Shown here: in pieces, positions 10,601 to 23,900 of the stretch | Layout: every line of letters starts with the position of its first letter | Position numbering within the stretch: position 1 is the first letter of the stretch | Assembly (NCBI RefSeq): GCF_036898095.1 | Contig: NC_090729.1 | Location: forward strand, 81,485,571-81,549,570 | DNA from: Palaemon carinicauda | Taxonomy: Eukaryota; Arthropoda; Malacostraca; Decapoda; Palaemonidae | Length of the DNA: 64,000 bases | Direction of reading: 5' to 3' | Translations under genes and position numbers: made by a program | The notes under the pieces: model-generated | What the model was told of the DNA's origin: nothing | Databases searched by the model: none | What the model saw: only the letters and a program-made list of their open reading frames with translations

Positions 10601-13562
10601 AAGAAAATCCCAAATAAAGATAGACAGAGAGGAAAAAGGAAATCCCTATTACAGGTAAATAGAGAGAAAAAAAGGAAATCCTCATTATAGATAGACAGAG
10701 AGAAAAAAGGAAATCCCTATTATAGATAGTCAGTGAGAAAAAAGGCAATCCCTATTATAGATAGATAGAGAAAAAAAGGAAATCCCAAGTATAGATAGAC
10801 AGAGAGGAAAAAGGAAATCCCTATTATAGATAGACAGAGAGAAAAAAAGGAAATATATATTATAGAAAGACAGAGATAAAAAGGAAATCCCTACCATAGA
10901 TAGATAAAGAGAAAAAGGAAATCCCTATTATAGATAGACAGAGAGGAAAGAGGAAATCCTTATTATAGGTAGACAGAGAGAAAAAAGGATATCCCTATAA
11001 TAGACACAAAGAGAAAAAAAAGTAAGTCCCTATTGTTGATAGACAGAGAGAAAAAGGAAATCCCTATTATAGTTACACAGAGTGAAAAAAGTAAATCCCT
11101 ATTATAGATAGACAGAGAGAAAAAAGGAAACCCCTCTTATAAATAGACAGAGAGAAAAAATGAAATCCTTATTATAGATAGACAGAGAAAAAAAGGAAAT
11201 CCCTCTTAAAGATAGACCGAGAAAAAAAAGGAAATCCCTATTATGGATAGACAGAGAGAAAAAAAAAGATATCCCTATTACACATACACAGAGAGAAAAA
11301 AGAAAATCCTTATTATAGATAGACAGAGAGAAAAAAGGAAATCCCTATTATAGATAGACAGAGAGAAAAAAAGATATCCCTATTACACATACACAGAGAG
11401 AAAAAAGAAAATCCTTATTATAGATAGGCAGAGAGAAAAAAGAAAATCCCTATTGTAGATAGACATAGAGAAAAAAAGGAAATCCTTGTTATAGATAGAC
11501 AGAGAGAAAAAAGGCAGTCCCTAATATAGATAGACAGACTGAAAAAAGAAAATCCCTATTATGGATAGAAAGAGAGAAAAAAGGAAATCCCTTTTAAAGA
11601 TAAACAGAGAGAAGAAAGGAGATCCCTATTATAGATAGACAGAGAATAAAGGAAATCCCTATTTTAAATAGACAGAGAGGAAAAAGGAAATCCCTATTAT
11701 GGATAGACATAAAGAAAAAAGGAAATTCCGATTATAGATAGACAGAGAAAAAAAGGAAATCCCTATCATAGATAGACAGAGAGAAAAGAAGAAATCCCTA
11801 TTATAGATAGACAGAGAGAAAAAAGGAAATCTTTATCATCGATAGACAGAGAGAAAAAAGGAAATCCCTTTTATAGGTAGAGAGAAAAAATAAATTTCAT
11901 GCTATAGATAGACAGAGAGAAAAAAGGAAACCCCTAATATAGATAGACAGAGAAAAAAGGAAATCCATATTATATACACCCAGAGAAAAAAAAGGAAAAC
12001 ACTATTATAGATAGACAGAGAGAAGAAAGGAAATCTCTATTATAGATGGATAAAGAGAAAAAAGGAAACACCTATCTTAGATAGACAAAGAAAAAAAAGG
12101 AGTTCCCTATTATAGAGAGACTGAGAAAAAAGGAAATCCCTATTATAGATAGACAGGGAGAAAAAAGGAAATCTCTATTATAGACATACAGAGAGAAAAA
12201 AGGAAACACCTATCATATTTAGACAGAGAGAAAAAAGCAAATCCCTATTATAGATAGACAGAGAAAAAAAAATCCATATTATGGATAGACAGAAAAAAAA
12301 GAAACACCTATTATAGAGAAACATAAAGAAAAAAGGAAATCCCTATTCTTGATAGACAAAGAGAAAAAAGGAGATCACTATTATAGATATACAGAGAATA
12401 AAGGAAACCACCTATTATAGATAGACAGAGATAGAAAAGGAAATCTCTATTATGGATACAGAGAGAAAAAAGGAAACACCTATTATAGATAGACAGAGAG
12501 AAAAAAAGAAACCCTATTATAGATAGGGAGAGAGAGAAAAAAAGGAGATCTCTATTATAGATAGACAGAGAGAAAGGAAATCCATACTATATATACCCAG
12601 GGAGAAAAAAGGAAATCTCAACTATAGATAGACAGAGAGAAAAAAAGAAAAAAGTATTATAGATGGACAGAGAGAAAAAAGGAAACAATTATTGTAGATG
12701 GACAGAGAGAAAAAAGGAGACCACTACTATAGATATACAGAGAAAAAAGTAAATCCATATTAAATATACCCAGAGAGAAAAAAAGAAACCCCTATTACAG
12801 ATAGTCAGAGAAAAAAAAGGAAATCTTTATTATAGATAGGCAGAGAGAAAAAAGGAAACAACTATTATAGATGAACCGAGAGAAAAAAGGAAACCCCTCT
12901 TACTGATAGACAGAGAAAAAGGGAAAACCATATTAAATATACCCAGAGAGAAAAAAGGAAACCCATATTATAGATAGACAGAGAAAAACGGAAAACAATA
13001 TTAAATACACCCAGAGAGAAAAAAGGAAACACCTATTATAGATAGACAGAGAAAAAAAGGAAATTCCTATTATAGATAGACGGAGAGAAGAAAGGAAACC
13101 CCTATTATAGATAGACAGAGAGAAAAAAGAAAATCTCTATTATAGATAGACAGAGAAAAAAGGAAACACCTATTATAGATAGACAGAAAGAAGAAAGGAA
13201 ACCCCTATTATAGATAGCCAGAGAGAAGAAAGGAAATCCCAAATATAGAGATACAGAGAGAAAAAAAGAAATCTTTATCATAATTAGACAGAGAAAAAAG
13301 AAATCCCTATTATAGAGAGACAGAGAAAAAAAGGGAAAACCCCATTACAGATAAACAGAGAGAAAAAAGGAAATCCCAATTATAGATAGGCAGAGAGAAA
13401 AAAGGAAACCCTTATTATAGATAGACAGAGAGAAAAAAGGAAATTCCTATTACAGATAGCCAGAGAGCAAAAAGGAAATCCGTGGCATAGATAAACAGAG
13501 AGAAAAATAGAAATCTCTATTATAGGTAGACAGAGTGAAAAAAGAAAATCCCTAGTATAGAT

Positions 13563-13815
13563 AGACAGAGAATAAAAATGAGATCCCTATTACTGACAGA
13601 CTGAGAGGAAAAAGAAAAACCTAATTATATTTAAACAGAGAAAAGGAAATCCTTATTATAGATAAAGAGAAGAAATCCCTATTAAAGGCAGACAGAGAGA
13701 AAAAAGGAAATCCCTTTTATGGATAGACAAAGAAAAAAGGAAATTCCTATTGTAGATACACAGAGAAGAAAGCCAATCCTTATTATAGATACACAAAGCG
13801 AAAAAAGGAAACCCC
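13563..13815. repeat. Higher-order segment of the minisatellite, copy 2
   Basis: Second copy of the segment at 10322-10600, offset by about 3.24 kb, with small deletions. From about 13800 to 14450 it continues into a different duplicate, of 11930-12600 (offset about 1.9 kb), so the array here is a mosaic of two duplications. Confidence 0.78.
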
Positions 13816-16800
13816 TAATATAGATAGACAGAGAAAAAAGGAAATCCATATTATATACACCAGAGAAAAAAAAGGAAAACACTATTATAGATAGACAGGG
13901 AGAAAAAAGGAAATCTCTATTATAGACAGACAGAGAGAAAAAAGGAAACACCTATCATATTTAGACAGAGAGAAAAAAGCAAATCCCTATTATAGATAAA
14001 CAGAGAAAAAAAAGAAATCCATATTATGGATAGACAGAAAAAAAGAAACACCTATTATAGAGAAACAGAAAGAAAAAAGGAAATCCCTATTCTTGATAGA
14101 CAAAGAGAAAAAAGGAGATCACTATTATAGATATACAGAGAATAAAGGAAACCACCTATTATAGATAGACAGAGATAAAAAAGGATATCTCTATTATAGA
14201 TACAGAGAGAAAAAAGGAAACACCTATTATAGATAGACAGAGAGAAAAAAAGAAATCCTTATTATAGATAGGGAGAGAGAGAAAAAAAGGAGATCTCTAT
14301 TATATTTAGACAGAGAATAAAGCAAATCCCTATTATAGATAGACAGAGAGAAAGGAAATCCATATTATATATACCCAGGGAGAAAAAAGGAAACCCCTAT
14401 TATAGATAGAGAGCGAAAAAAAGGAAATCTCTATTATAGATAGACAGGGAGAAAAAAGGAAATCTCTATTATAGATAGACAGAGAGAAAAAAGGAAACAA
14501 CTATTATAGATAAACAGAGAGAAAAAAAGGAACCCTTCTTATAGATAGACAGAGAAAAAGGGAAAACCATATTAAATATACCAAGAGAGAAAAAAGGAAA
14601 CCCATATTAGAGATAGACAGAGAAAAACGGAAAACAATATTAAATACACCCAGAGAGATAAAAGGAAACACCTATTATAGATAGACAGAGAGAAAAAAGG
14701 AAATTCCTATTATAGATAGACGGAGAGAAGAAAGGAAACTCCTATTATAGATAGACAGAGAGAAAAAAGAAAATCTCTATTATAGATAGACAGAGAGAAA
14801 AAAGAAAACCCCTATTATAGATACCCAGTGAGAAAAAAGGACACCCCTATTATAGAAAGACAGAGAATAAATGGAAATCTCTATTATAGATCGAAAGAGA
14901 AAAAAGGGAACCCCTATTATAAATAGACAGAGAGAAAAAAGGAAATCTCTATTATAGATAGAGAGAGAAAAGGAAATCTCTATTATAGATAGACAGAGAG
15001 AAAAATGGAAACACCTATTATAGATAGAACGAGAGAAAAAAGGAAATCCCTATTATTGATAGACAGAGAGAAAAAAGGAAATCCCTATTATTGATAGACA
15101 GAGAGAAAAAAGTAAACACCTATTACAGATAGACAGAAAGAAGAAAGCAAATCTCTATAATAGAGAGACAGAGAGAAAAAAGGAAATCCTTATTACAGAT
15201 AGACAGAGAGAAATAAAGGAAATCTCTGTCATAGATAGACAGAGAGAATAAAAGTAAATCCAAAATATAATTAGAGAGAGAAAAAAGAAATCCCTATTAT
15301 AGAGAGACTGAGAAAAAAAGGGAAAACCCCATTACAGATAGGCAGAGAAAAAAAAGGAAATTCCAATTATAGATAGGCAGAGAGAAAAAAGGAAATCTAT
15401 ATTATAGATACACAGAGTGAAAAAAGTAAACCCCTTCTATAGATAGACAGAGAAAAAAAGGAAATTTCTATTATAGATAGAAATAGAAAAAATGAAAATC
15501 CCTATTATAGATAGACAGAGAGAAAAAAGGAAATCTCTATTATAGATAGACAGAGAGGAAAAAGGAAACATCTATTATAGATGGACAGAGAGAAAAAATG
15601 AAATCCCTATTATAGGTACACAAAGAGAAAAAAGGAAACACATATTATAGATAGACGGAGAAAAAAAAGAAACCCTTATTGTAAATAGACAGAGAGAAAG
15701 AAGGAAAGTTTTATTATAGATAGACAGAGAAAAGAAAGGAAACGCCTATTATAGATAGACAGAGAGAAAAAAGGAAACCTCCATTATATATAGACAGAGA
15801 GAAAAAAGGAAACACCTATTATAGATACCCAGAGTGAAAAATGGAAACACCTATTATAAATAGATAGAGAGAAAAAAGGAAATCTCTATTAAAGAAAGAC
15901 AGAGAATAAATGAAACTCCTATTATAGATAGACAGAAAAAAGGAAATCATATTATAGATAGACAGAGACAAAAAAAGGAAACCCATAGTATAAATAGACA
16001 GAGAGAAAAAATGCAATCCCTACTATAGAGAGACAGAGAGACAAAAAGGAAACCCCTATTATATATAGACAGAAAAAAAGGAAATCCCTATTATAGATAG
16101 ACCTAGAGAGAAAAGGAATTCCCTATTATAGATAGAAAGAGAAAAAAGGAAATCCCTATTATAGATAGACAGATAAAAAAAAGGAAACCCCTATTATAGA
16201 TAGTGTGAAAAAAGGAAATCTCTAATATAGATAGAGAGAAAAAAGGAAACCCCTTTTATAGATAGACAGAGAGAAAGAAGGAAATCACTATTATAGATAG
16301 ACAGAGAGAAAAAAGGAATAGATAGACAGAAAGATAAAAGGAAGCCTCTATTATACATAGACAAAGGAAATCCCAATCATAGATAGACAGAGAGAAGAAA
16401 GGAAATCCCTATCATAGATAGAGGGAGAAAAAAAGGAAATCCATATTATAGATAGACAGAGAGAGAAAAAAAGGAAATCCCTATTATAGATGGAAAGAAA
16501 AAAGGAAAACCCTATTATAGATGAACAGAAAGAAAAAAAGGAAATCTCTATTATATATACACAAAGAGAAAAAAATAACATCCCTTTTATAGATAGACAG
16601 AGAGAAAAAAGGAAACCCCTTTTAAAGATAGACAGAGAGAAAAAAGAAAATCTCTATTATAGATAGACAGAGAGAAAATAAGGAAACCCCTATTATAAAT
16701 AGACAGAAAAAAACAAAATCCCTATTATAGATAGACTTAGAGAGGAAAGGGAATTCCTATTGTATATAGACAGAAAAAAAGGAAATCCCTATTATAGATA

Positions 16801-17829
16801 GAAAGAGAAAAAAAGGGAATCCCTAGTAAAGATAGACAGATAAAAAAGGAAATCCCTATTATAGATAGGAGGAGAGAAAAAGGAAATCCATATTATAGTT
16901 AGACAGAGAGAAAGAAGGAAATCTCTATTATAGATAAAAAGAGAGAAAAAAGTAAACCCCAATTATGGATAGAGAGAAATAAAGAAGGAAATCATTATTA
17001 TAGATAGACAGAGAGAAAAACAGAAATCCCTAAATTAGATAGACAGAGAGATAAAAGGAAACCTCTATTATAAAAAGACAAAGGAAATAAAGGAAATCCC
17101 TATTATAGATAGACAATGAAAAAAAGGAAACTCCTCTTATAGAGGGAGAGAGAGAAAAAATGGAAATCATATCATAGATAGACAGAGAGAAAAACGCAAA
17201 TCCCTATTATAGATATATGGAGAAAAAAGGAAATCCTTATTATAGATAGACAGAGAAAAAGGAAATCCCTATTATAGATAGACAGAGAAAAAGGAAATCC
17301 CTATTATAGATAGACAGAGAAAAAGGAAAACCCTAATGTAGATAAACAGAGAGAAAAAAAAGGAAATCCCTTTTATATTTGACAAAGAGAATAAATGAAA
17401 TCTCTTTTATAGATAGATAGAGAGAAAAAAGGAAACCCCTATTATAGATAGAGAGAGAGAAAAAAAGGATAATTCTATTATAGATAAACAGAGAAAAAAG
17501 GATACCTCTATTATAGATAAACAGAGAGAAAAAAGGAAACAACTATTATAGTTAGACAGAGAGAAAAAAAGGAAACCCCTACCATAGATAGACAGAAAAA
17601 AAGAAAATACCTATTATAGATAGGCAGAGAGAAAAAAAGGAAATCGCTATCATAGATAGACAAAGAGAAAAAAAAGGGAAATCCCTCTTACAGATAGACA
17701 GAGAGAGAAAAGGAAATCCTTATTATAGATAGATAGAGAAAAAAGGAAATCCCTATTATAGATAGACAGAGAGAAATCAATGAAATTCCTGTTACAGATA
17801 GAGAGAGAGAAAAAGGGAAGTCTTTATTA

Positions 17830-17839
17830 TAGAGAGAGA

Positions 17840-17919
<80 letters not shown>
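17830..17919. repeat. (GA)n microsatellite inside the minisatellite
   Basis: About 90 bp of almost pure AG/GA dinucleotide with a single C. It looks like runaway expansion of the short GAGAGA step that each 35-bp unit contains. Confidence 0.95.
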
Positions 17920-17926
<7 letters not shown>

Positions 17927-20900
17927 CCTCCATTATAGATAGACAGAGAAAAAAAGGAAAGTGTTATAGATAGACAGAGAGAAAAAAGGAAATCACTATC
18001 ATAGATAGATAGAAAGGAAAAAGGAAATCTTTATTATAGATAGACAGACAAAAAAAAGGAAACCCCAATATATATACCTAGAGAAAAAATGAAATCCCTA
18101 TTATAGATACACAGAGAGAAATAAGGAAACATATTATAAATAGACAGAGAAAAAGAGGGAACCCTTACTATAGATAGACAGAGAGAAAGAAGGAAAGTTA
18201 TATTAAAGATAGAGAGAGAAAAAAGGAAACCCCTATTATAGATAGACAGAGGGAAAAAGGAAATCTCTATTATATATAATCAGGGAGAAAAAAGGAAATA
18301 CCTATTATAGATACCCAGAGTGAAATAAGGAAACCCCTAAAAAAAAGGAAATCCTACAATAGATAGACAGAGAGAAAAAAAGGAAACCCCTAATATAAAT
18401 AGACAAAGATAAAAAAGGCAATCCTTACTATAAATAGACAGAAAGAAAAAAAGGAAACCCCTATTATATATAGACAGAAAAAAGGAAATCCCTATTATAG
18501 ATAGAAAAAGAAAAAAAGGAAACCTGTATTATAGATAGACAGAGAGAAGAAAGGGAATTCCTGGTAAAGATAGACATAGGAAAAAGGAAATCCCTTTTAT
18601 AGATAGAAAGAGAAAAAAAGTTAATCCCTATTATGGATTGACAGAAAAAAAGGAAATCCCTATTATAGATAGACCTAGAGAGATAAGGAAATCCCTATTA
18701 TAGATAGAAAGAAAAAAAAGGAAATCCCTATTATAGATAGACAAAGAGAAAAAAGGGAATCCTTAGTAAAGATAGATAGAAAAAAGGGAATCCCTATTAT
18801 AGATAGAAAGAGTAAAAAAGGAAATCCCTATTATAGATAGAAAAAGAAAAAAAGGAAACCTGTATTATAGATAGACAGAGAGAAGAAAGGGAATTCCTGG
18901 TAAAGATAGACATAGGAGAAAGGAAATCCCTTTTATAGATAGAAAGAGAAAAAAAGTTAATCCCTATTATAGATAGACAGAAAAAAAGGAAATCCCTATT
19001 ATAGATAGACCTAGAGAGATAAGGAAATCCCTATTATAGATAGAAAGAGAAAAAAGGAAATCCCTATTATAGATAGACAAAGAGAAAAAAGGGAATCCTT
19101 AGTAAATATAGATAGAAAAAAAGGGAATCCCTATTATAGATAGAAAGAGTAAAAAAGGAAATCCCTAATAGAGATAGACAGAGAGAAAAAAGGAAATCCC
19201 TATTATAGATAGACAGAGAAAAAAAGGAAATACCTATTATAGAAAGACAGAGAGTTAAACAGAAATTCCCTACTATTGATAGGTAGAGAGAGAAAGGAAA
19301 TCCCTATTATAGATAGACAGAGAGAAAAAGGAAATCCCTATTATGGATAGACAAAGAGAAAAAAAGGAAATCCCTCTAATAGATAGACAGAGAGAAAAAA
19401 GGATATCCCTATTATAGATAGACAGAGAAAAAAAGGAAATCCCTCTAATAGACACCCAGAGACAAAAAATTAAATCCCCATTATAGATAGACAGAGAGAA
19501 AATAGAAATCCCTATTATAGATACACAGAGAAAAAAGGATATTCTTATCTAGATAGACAGAGAGAAAAAAAGAATATCCCTATTATAGACACCCAGAGAC
19601 AAAAAATTAAATCTCTATTATAGATAGACAGAGAGAGAAGGGAAATCCATATTATAGATAAACAGAGAGAAAAAATGAAATCCCTTTTATAGAGAGACAG
19701 AGAATAAAAAGAAAATCCCTATTATTAATAGACAGAGAAAAAAGGAAATCCCTTCTATAGATAAACAGAGAGGAAAAGGAAATGAATATTATAGATAGAC
19801 AGAGAGAAAAAGAAAAATCCCTATTATAGATAGACAGAAAGAAAAAGGAAATCCTTATTATAGACAGACAGAAAAAAGGAAATCCTTATCAGAGATAGAC
19901 AGAGAGAAAGAAAGGAAATCGCTATTATAGATGTATAGAGAAAAAAAGTAAATTCCTATTATAGATAAATATAGAAAAAAGGAAATCTCTCTTATAGATA
20001 AACAGAGAGAAAAAAGGAAATCACTATTATAGATAGACAGACAGAAAAAAGAAAATCCCTGTTATAGATAGACAGAGAGAAAAAAGGATATCCCTATTAT
20101 AGATAAACAGAGAGAAAAAAGGAGATCCCTATTATAGATAGACAGAGAATAAAGGAAATCCCTATTATAGATAGACAGAGAGGAAAAATGAAACCCCTAT
20201 TATGGATAGACAAAAAGAAAAAACGAAATCCCGATTATAGATAGACAAAGAAAAAAATAAAATCCCTATCATAGAAAGAGAGAGAGAGAAAAAAGGAGAT
20301 GCCTATTATATATAGACATTGAATAAAGGAAATCCCTATTATAGATAGACAGAGAGAAAAGGAAATCCATATTATATATAACCAGAGAGAAAAAAGGAAA
20401 CCCCTATTAAAGATAGAGAAAGAGAAAAAAGGATATCTGTAGTATAGATAGATAAAGAGAAAAAAGGAAACACCTATTATAGATAGACAGAGAGAAAAAA
20501 AGAAACCCCTATTATAGATAGACAGAGAAAAAAGGAAAACCATACTATAGATAGACAGAGAGAAATAAGGAAATCCCTATTATAGATAGACAGAGAGAAG
20601 AAAGGAAACCCCTATTATAGATAGACAGAGAGAAAAAAGGATATCTCTATTTTAGATAGACAGAGAGAAAAAAGGAATCCCCTACTATAGATAGACAGAG
20701 AGAAAAAAGGAAATCTCTATTATAGATAGACAGCGAGAAAAAAGGAAATCTCTATTATAGATAGACAGCGAGAAAAAAGGAAATCTCAATTATAGATAGA
20801 CAGAGAGAAGAAAGGAAACCCCTATTATAGATAGACAGAGAGAAAAAAGGATATCTCTATTATAGATAGACAGCGAGAAAAAAGGAAATCTTTATTATAG

Positions 20901-23900
20901 ATAGAAAGCGAGAAAAAAGGAAACCCCTATTATAGATAGACAGAGAGAAAAAAGGAAATCTCTATTATAGATAGACAGCGAGAAAAAAGAAAACCTCTAT
21001 TATAGATAGACAGAGAAAAAAAGGAAATCTCTATTGTAGATAGACAGAGAAAAAAAAGGTTACACCAATTATGAATAGACAGAGAGAATAAAGGAAATCT
21101 CTATTATATATACACAGAGAAAAAAAGGAAACCCCTATTTTAGATAGAGCGAGAGAAAAAAGGAAATCTTTATTATAAATACATAGCGAGAAAAAAAGGA
21201 AACCCTTATTATAGATAGACAGAGAGAAGAAAGGAAATCTCTATTGTAGATAGAAAGAGAGAAAAAAAGGAAACACCTATTATAGAGAGAACGAGATAAA
21301 AAAGTAATTCCCTATTATAGATAGACAAAGAGAAAAAAGAAAACACCTAATATAGATAGACAGAAAGAAGTAAGGAATCCCCTATTATAGATAGACAGAG
21401 AGAAAAAAGGAAATCTCTATTATAGATAGGCAGAGAGAAAAAAGGAAATCCTTATTACATATAGACAGTGAGAAAAGAGGAAATCCCTAACATAGATAGA
21501 CAGAGAGAAAAAAGGAAATCCGAATTATAGATAGACAGAGAGAAAAGAAGAAATCTCTATTAGAGAAAGACAGAGAGAAAGGAAGAAATCCCTATTATAG
21601 AGAGACTGAGAGAAAAAAGGAAATCCTCATTATAGATAGACAGAGAGGAAAAAGGAAATCCCTATTATATACAGAGAGAGAAAAAAGGGAAACTCCATTA
21701 TAGATAGACAGAGAGAAAAAAGGAAATCCCTATTATTGATAGGCAGAGAGAAATGAGGAAATCTCTATTATAGATACACAGAGAGAAAAAAAGGAAGGCC
21801 CTATTATAGATAGACAGAGAAAAAAAGGAAAGTTTTATCATAGATAGACAGAGAGAAAAAAGTAAATCCCTATTATAGATAGACAGTGAGAAAAAAGGAA
21901 ATCTCTATTATAGATAGACAGAGAGAAAAAAGGTAACCCCTATTATAGATAGACAGAGAAAAAAAGGAAATTTCTATTATAGGTAGACAGAGAGAAAAAA
22001 AAAGGAAATAACTATTATAGATAGACAGAGAGAAAAAAGGAAATTTCTATTATAGATAGACAGAGAGAAAAAAGGAAACATATATTATAGATACCCAGAG
22101 TGAAAAAAGGAAATCCCTATTATAGATAGATAGCGAGAAAACGAAATCTCTATTATAGATAGACAGAGAGAAAAAATGAAACCCCTATTATAGATAGACA
22201 GAAAAAAGGAAATCCTACTATAGATAGACAGAGAAAAAAAAAGGGAATCCTTACTATAGATAGACAGAGAGAGAAAAAAGGAAATCCTTATTATATATAT
22301 AGAGAAAAAAGGAAATCCCTATTATAGATAGACCTAGAGAGAAATGGAAATCCCTATTATAGATAGTATGAAAAAAAGGAAATCCCTATTATACATAAAC
22401 AGAGAAAAAAAAACCCTATTACAGAAAGACAGAGAGAAAAAAGGGAATCCCTAGTAAAGATAAACAGAGAAAAAAGGAAATCCCTATTATAGATAGAAAG
22501 AAAAAAAAATGAAAACCCCATTATAGATAGACAGATAGAAAAAAGGAAATCTCTATTATAGATAGAGAGAAAAAAGGAAACCCCTATTATAGATAGACAG
22601 AGAGAAAGAAAGAAATCACTATTATAGATGGACGAAGAGAAAAAAGGAATAGATAGACAGAGAGATAAAAGGAAACCTCTATTATACATAGACAAAGGAA
22701 AAAGAGGAAAATCCCTATTATAGATAGACTAAGATAAAAAAGAAACCCTATTATAGAGGGACGGAGGAAAGAAAAGGAAATCCCTATCATAGAGAGATGG
22801 AGAAAAAAAGGAAATCCATAATATAGATACATAGAGAGAAAAAAGGAAATCCGTATTATAGATGGAGAGAGAAAAAGGAAAACCCTATTATAGATGAACA
22901 GAAAGAAAAAAAGGAAATCCCTACTATATAGAGACAAAGAAAAAAAAATAAAATCCCTTTTATGGATAGACAGAGAGAAATAAGGAAACCCATGTTATAG
23001 ATAGAAAGAGAAAAAAAAGGATATCTCTATTATAGATAGACACAGAGAAAAAAGGAAACCCCTATTATAGATAGACAGCGAGAAAAAAGAAAATCTATAT
23101 TACAGATAGACAGAGAGAAAAAAAAGGAAACCCCTATTATAAAGAGACAAAAAAAATGAAATCCCTATTATAGATAGACATAGAGAGAATATGGAATCCC
23201 TATTATATATAGACAGAGAAAAAAGGATTTCCCTATCATAGATAGACAGAGAGAAAAAATGGAAACCCCTATAATAGATAGACAGAGAGAAAAAAAGGGA
23301 ATCCCTAGTAAAGATAGACAGAGAAAAAAGTGAATCACAAATATAGAGAGACCGAGAGAAAAAGGGAAATGTTTATTATTGATAGGAAGAGAGAAAAAAG
23401 GAAACCCCTATTATAGATAGACAGAGAGAAAGAAAAAAACACTATTATAGATAGACAGAGAGAAAAAAAGAAATTTCTATGACAGAGAGACAGAGAGATA
23501 AAAGAAAACCTCTATTATACATAGACAAAGGAATAGAATGAAATCCGTATTATAGATAGACGAAAAAAAAAGGAAACCCGTATTATAGAGGGACAGAGAG
23601 AAAAAATGGAAATCCCTATTATAGATAGGTGAAGAAAGAAGGAAATCCATATAATAGATAGACAGATAGAAAAAAGGAAATCCCTATTATAGATAGACAG
23701 AGAGTGAAAAGGAAATCCCTTTTATAGATAGACAGAGAGAAAAAAAAACACCCCTATTATAGATAGACAGAGAAAAAAAGGAAATCCCTATTATAGATAG
23801 GTGGAGAAAGAAGGAAATCCATATAATAGATAGAGAGAGAGAGAAAAAGAGAAATCCCTATTATAGATAGACAGAGAGAAAAAATTAAATCCCTTTTATA

